DNA of 64,000 nt from Verrucomicrobiales bacterium (GTDB lineage: Bacteria; Verrucomicrobiota; Verrucomicrobiia; Limisphaerales; CAIMTB01). Position numbers and translations under genes: made by a program. The notes under the pieces are model-generated. The model searched no databases, was not told where the DNA came from, and saw only the letters and a list, made by a program, of their open reading frames with translations. Shown here in pieces: positions 61,601 through 64,000 of this stretch; the first letter of the stretch is position 1; each line of letters starts with the position of its first letter. The stretch lies in contig JAEUHG010000241.1 in the NCBI GenBank assembly GCA_016795425.1, positions 19,456 to 83,455 of the forward strand. Reading direction: 5' to 3'.

Positions 61601-63789
61601 GCGTTGCGGCCGGCTCCCTCGCTCAGGAGGCGGTTGGCGCTGCCGCGGACCCAGCCGTTGGGGTGATCGAGCATTTCCACCAGCTGGTTGGGGGCTTTGG
61701 GATCGAGTTCGAATTTGGGCAGGGATTGGGCCTGCTTGTGCTGGATTCTCCAGAGACGCGTGAATTGATGATTTCGGTCGGGTCGGGCAGCCGCGTTCCG
61801 GGCGCCGTGGGCCGGACCTCGCGTGTCGTTGTGCACGGCGATCTGGTTGTAGAAATCGACCAGGTACATGGCGCCGTCCGGTCCGACCCGGCTGTGGATC
61901 GGCTTGAACCAGTAGTCCGTGCTGGTCAGGAAGTGTGTCTGCTTGCGGCTTTCCTCGCGACGTCCCTGGTAGGTGACGCCGGTCGGGTCGAGGAACTCGT
62001 GGTGAAACAGCCAAACCGTCGGTTCACACAGGAAGAAGGACCAGGACGGTCCCTGCCATCTGGCGGGCCAGGCGCCCCCGTCGTAAATGCAGGCACCCGA
62101 GGCCGCAGTCCAGGCCCCGACCCAGTCGATTTGTACATAAGGCTGCCGGGTTTCGTGGCGTGCGGGGAAGACTTTGTTCTCCTCCATGATGGGATTGGCG
62201 GCACGGACGCCAGGCACACCCGCTTTGCTGACGATCTTCTCGGGCAGGACGACATGGAGGATCGGTTCCCCGCAGGTGGCCGTGGAGAAGAAGATTTCGC
62301 CGTCCGGGGCGATCTCGCAGCCCCAGGTGTTGCAGGACCCGGCGGCGACTTGTTCGAGGGCCGAGCCATCGGGACGGAAGCGATACAGTCCGGCGGCGAT
62401 TCGACCGAATTTGCGCGAACCATCGCCAGACTTGATGTCACCCGAGCTGTACCCGACCGAGCCGTAAATCCATCCGTCAGGGCCCCAGCGCAGGTTGCTG
62501 GTCACGGCGTGGGTGTCGAAGGTGCCCCAGCCTGTGTAGAGGATCTCGGTCCGGTCGGCGGTGCCGTCACCGTTGGTATCCCGGATCCAGAGCGTGTCGG
62601 GAGCCTGGGATACAATCACCCCATCGCGGTAGAAGACGACCGAAGTGGGAAGCTCGAGGCCATCGGCGAAGACCGACTTCTTGTCCATGACGCCGTCACC
62701 GTTGGTGTCTTCCAGCATCGAAATGCGATCGCGTCCGGGTCGGCTCTCCTTGCTGCCGACCGGGAATTTGTCCGGTTCGCGATTGCGCCACGGAGTGATC
62801 TTCGAGTCGTTCTTGTGAATGTCGCGTCCCCCCGGGTATTCGGGTGTTTCGACGACCCACAGGCGGCCGCGGGGGTCCCAGTCCAGGGACATGATCTTCT
62901 CGGCAACGTTTTCGTCGGCTGCGAGCGACAGGTTGAATTCGGGATGGAGATCGAATGTCTTGGCGGCTTCGTTGGCGGGTTGGGGGCCACCTGGGGGATA
63001 GCGAAGGGAAGCAATCTCCTCCGGCTTGCACCATTCATCGACATTGGACCGTTTGCCGGCCCAGGCAATGCCACGAAGCAGGGCGGTGCGGTATTGAGGT
63101 GTATTGAAGACATCGAACTCGTGACCAGGCAGGCTAACAAAGGCTCGGTAAGGCGTGTTGCCGCCTTCCCAGGTCTTTTCGTAGGTCCAAATCTGAGGCG
63201 CAATCACGTGAACATTGTGAAAGCTCGTGGCGAGGACACCGATATCGGGGGAGACGTCCATGTCGTAGTAGATCTCGTCCTTCCAGTCGAAGTTGGAAAA
63301 GCCGCGGCTGATGGGGTGCTCGGGGTCGATCCAGAAGACGCCGACCTCGCCTTCGAGCCATTTCGTGCGTTTGTCGGCCGGAAGATCCCAGCGCCACGCG
63401 GCACCAATGACCTTCTTGGCCCACTCGTGCTGATCGCCGCTGACGACGCCGTCATGGACCACCACCACGCCGCCACCACGACGCAGGAACTTTTCGAAGT
63501 TCGACCGCTGATCCCCGACGATCTTCATGCCATCGGCGGCGTAAATGATCAGAACGTCGGTGTTTTCGAGTTGAGCCGCATCGGGGAAGTCCATGGCCCC
63601 ATCAACCCGGATTCCGCGGTCGCCGAGCAACCGGGTCCATTCACCGAGGAATCTCGGATGATCATGCTGGTTGGGTCCGTGGGTTTTGATCCCACCGCGG
63701 ATAAAGACGCGAAGGGGATCGGCGGCTTGCAAGGACAGGCCCAGACTCAAGGCCGCGAAGAAGACAAGGTATCGACGTATCGATCGCAT
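58672..63789 (-). CDS. Giant ThuA/propeller-dehydrogenase/HEAT/cytochrome c/ThuA protein
   Basis: A 1705-residue exported protein (signal peptide MRSIRRYLVFFAALSLGLSLQA). Order of parts: an N-terminal ThuA-like trehalose-utilisation domain (about 25-270, PLRVFIRGGIKTHGPNQHDHP); a PVC-type membrane-bound dehydrogenase propeller (about 285-690, FADGLELPTSVVFYRDG and SNLRWGPDGWIYGSVG); HEAT-like repeats (about 710-1080); a cytochrome c domain with CAPCHKF (Cys1146, Cys1149, His1150); a beta-rich domain (about 1230-1450); and a second ThuA-like domain (about 1490-1700, LLIGGGASHDYQRWF). Such multidomain proteins in PVC bacteria probably oxidise sugars in the periplasm; the substrate is unknown. 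Confidence 0.88.
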   Translation of the reverse strand: MRSIRRYLVFFAALSLGLSLQAADPLRVFIRGGIKTHGPNQHDHPRFLGEWTRLLGDRGIRVDGAMDFPDAAQLENTDVLIIYAADGMKIVGDQRSNFEKFLRRGGGVVVVHDGVVSGDQHEWAKKVIGAAWRWDLPADKRTKWLEGEVGVFWIDPEHPISRGFSNFDWKDEIYYDMDVSPDIGVLATSFHNVHVIAPQIWTYEKTWEGGNTPYRAFVSLPGHEFDVFNTPQYRTALLRGIAWAGKRSNVDEWCKPEEIASLRYPPGGPQPANEAAKTFDLHPEFNLSLAADENVAEKIMSLDWDPRGRLWVVETPEYPGGRDIHKNDSKITPWRNREPDKFPVGSKESRPGRDRISMLEDTNGDGVMDKKSVFADGLELPTSVVFYRDGVIVSQAPDTLWIRDTNGDGTADRTEILYTGWGTFDTHAVTSNLRWGPDGWIYGSVGYSSGDIKSGDGSRKFGRIAAGLYRFRPDGSALEQVAAGSCNTWGCEIAPDGEIFFSTATCGEPILHVVLPEKIVSKAGVPGVRAANPIMEENKVFPARHETRQPYVQIDWVGAWTAASGACIYDGGAWPARWQGPSWSFFLCEPTVWLFHHEFLDPTGVTYQGRREESRKQTHFLTSTDYWFKPIHSRVGPDGAMYLVDFYNQIAVHNDTRGPAHGARNAAARPDRNHQFTRLWRIQHKQAQSLPKFELDPKAPNQLVEMLDHPNGWVRGSANRLLSEGAGRNAVAALEQKAANAKTVYGRIQSLWVLHNLKALDTELLVAAATDSNPVVRKNAMRIAGDRDNSNVEVPLDFARARLNDPDPRVRLEALVAGTTLAPSAELADLVVEVWPTLNNPHLEAAALAMAAGDPLMYLRAALRAANPASVATLVPQLGRQIALRNDAAAARAAVVALAEGAAAADTIKAGALQALAAALKPDVKPTADAGLGDALKRLLASEHTAAAVLPLVARWEFANQVGDAAKAAIAKAEKQLVDASVSEDHRAQLAVNLLGVRSLDSTIVPAVAALIDGSGTPNLKRRVIEALGNSGDPIAGEKLLGALPTLDFDLREAAFGQLLKRSDWSTSLVQALKSKKVEASLLGPANLHRLRTHADKGVATQANAVIDELKGPEQKQKDALIAQYRAEAVKTGNLANGAKLFTANCAPCHKFKNEGAEFAPSLNGMGAHGPEDLLVHILDPNRVVEPNYIAASIETKDDLTYDGIILRENNTVVVLRNQTAETEIRKDNIRSRGSTGRSLMPEGFEQLGAEGLRDLLTYLCADDLKYRILDLTPAFTANTSRGIYATAESRDESLRFRKWGTIKHRDIPFDIISPQRSPTGNNVIVLKGGGGMSQSYPKDVEIKVGLKISRLHFLGGVAGWGYPIGEKDKPAVRVIVHYAGGETEDIILRNGVEFADYIAKIDVPGSEALDNLDQLLMQGRQVRYFAKPIGKKGVVEKITLSSYVTELAPTFVGITAELGEGGTAPVNPAPGSSASAAAAATPKPKLTWGSGTKVLLIGGGASHDYQRWFNLADVALLNGTGKMSAQYLEPQDVSVETVKSADVLLISANKAFPDPSVRDAIHAHAQAGKGIVLLHPGLWYNWPDWPDYNRVLAGGGSRGHDRLGPFEVVVTAGDHPLLRGVPAKFTITDELYWFEPDPQGTPIKVLATAQSAQKGKAYPQVFIIENPKARVVGITLGHDGQAHSHEAYQTLLKNAVAWVADPKH

Positions 63790-64000
63790 AGGCTAAAGCA
63801 CGCACAGTGACCACTAAAACCACGGTCCAGTGCAAGCCCTGAGGCAGTCGGCATGATCCGGACACATGGCCGTCCCCATTTGGCATCGTAGATGGGCGGT
63901 CCGGCTTTGCCTGCCAAGCCCAGGGAGTGGGTGAAAACTGCGGGCCAGACCTGTAGAGCGAGTACCTTGCCCGCCTCCGCGGAGTACTGCGTGCCAGGCT
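63790..64000. other. 211-base region upstream of the large gene
   Basis: The window ends in non-coding sequence that should hold the promoter of the minus-strand dehydrogenase-like gene. It contains the palindrome CTCCGCGGAG (63975-63984), and its last ten bases, GTGCCAGGCT, are the reverse complement of the AGCCTGGCAC repeat found three times at 25384-25545. No gene is seen. Confidence 0.5.

Noticed and set aside
60133..63810. A 1225-residue plus-strand open frame opposite the giant dehydrogenase-like gene
   Set aside because: It is the antisense shadow of a real gene in high-GC DNA: its protein is low-complexity (Gly, Val, Glu, Asp rich) with no recognised motif, whereas the minus-strand protein has clear domains.

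Overview
The window is a gene-dense, high-GC stretch with no transposases, phage genes, CRISPR array or rRNA. It looks like chromosomal DNA from the PVC superphylum, most likely Verrucomicrobiota (Pedosphaera/Limisphaera-like; inference from gene content, not a database match). The main clues are a type II secretion/prepilin-like protein of the PVC kind, a giant ThuA/propeller/HEAT/cytochrome c dehydrogenase-like protein, a planctomycete-type cytochrome c, a Ser/Thr kinase with WD40 repeats joined to an ECF sigma factor, a C-terminal sorting signal resembling VPDSG-CTERM, and LPS genes (kdsA, kdsC, lptA, lptB), which mark a Gram-negative envelope.

Layout. 1-6.9 kb: a cbb3 cytochrome oxidase operon (ccoI 3' end, ccoS, fused ccoN-ccoO, ccoQ, monoheme ccoP, ccoG, ccoH, SafE-like membrane protein). 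6.9-12.2 kb: minus-strand POT/MFS transporter and mfd. 12.2-16.5 kb: small Cys-rich membrane protein, hsp20, lon, LolA-like protein. 16.5-25.3 kb: mdh, an ABC binding protein plus ATPase without permease, PQQ-type propeller, CPBP protease, HAD phosphatase, hisF, DUF554 and TSUP membrane proteins. 25.7-31.0 kb: secretin-like lipoprotein, MscS channel with a cyclic-nucleotide domain, exported sorting-signal protein. 31.2-33.1 kb: rplU-rpmA-obg with a clear terminator. 33.1-37.5 kb: kinase-WD40/ECF sigma pair. 37.6-44.8 kb: aceE, cytochrome c, thyA, methyltransferase, HEAT protein, an adenylate-forming-like enzyme. 44.9-48.1 kb: a minus-strand ECF sigma / putative anti-sigma / membrane protein operon. 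48.5-54.0 kb: small protein, tRNA-Pro, and the kdsA-kdsC-lptA-lptB-hprK operon. 54.0-63.8 kb: prepilin-like protein, a CHASE hybrid histidine kinase, and the 1705-residue dehydrogenase-like protein.

How it works together. The organism appears to be a respiratory heterotroph adapted to low oxygen (cbb3 oxidase, homodimeric pyruvate dehydrogenase, malate dehydrogenase), with an LPS outer membrane. It invests heavily in signalling: two sigma-factor modules, a WD40 kinase, a hybrid sensor kinase, HPr kinase and a putatively cyclic-nucleotide-gated channel. Many adjacent genes overlap by a few bases (ATGA/GTGA/TAATG), so most runs are probably operons with translational coupling. No dramatic novel defence or mobile system is visible. 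The best candidates for undescribed biology are the two sigma-factor modules, the cNMP-MscS channel, the isolated secretin with a long C-terminal extension, and the double-ThuA giant protein.
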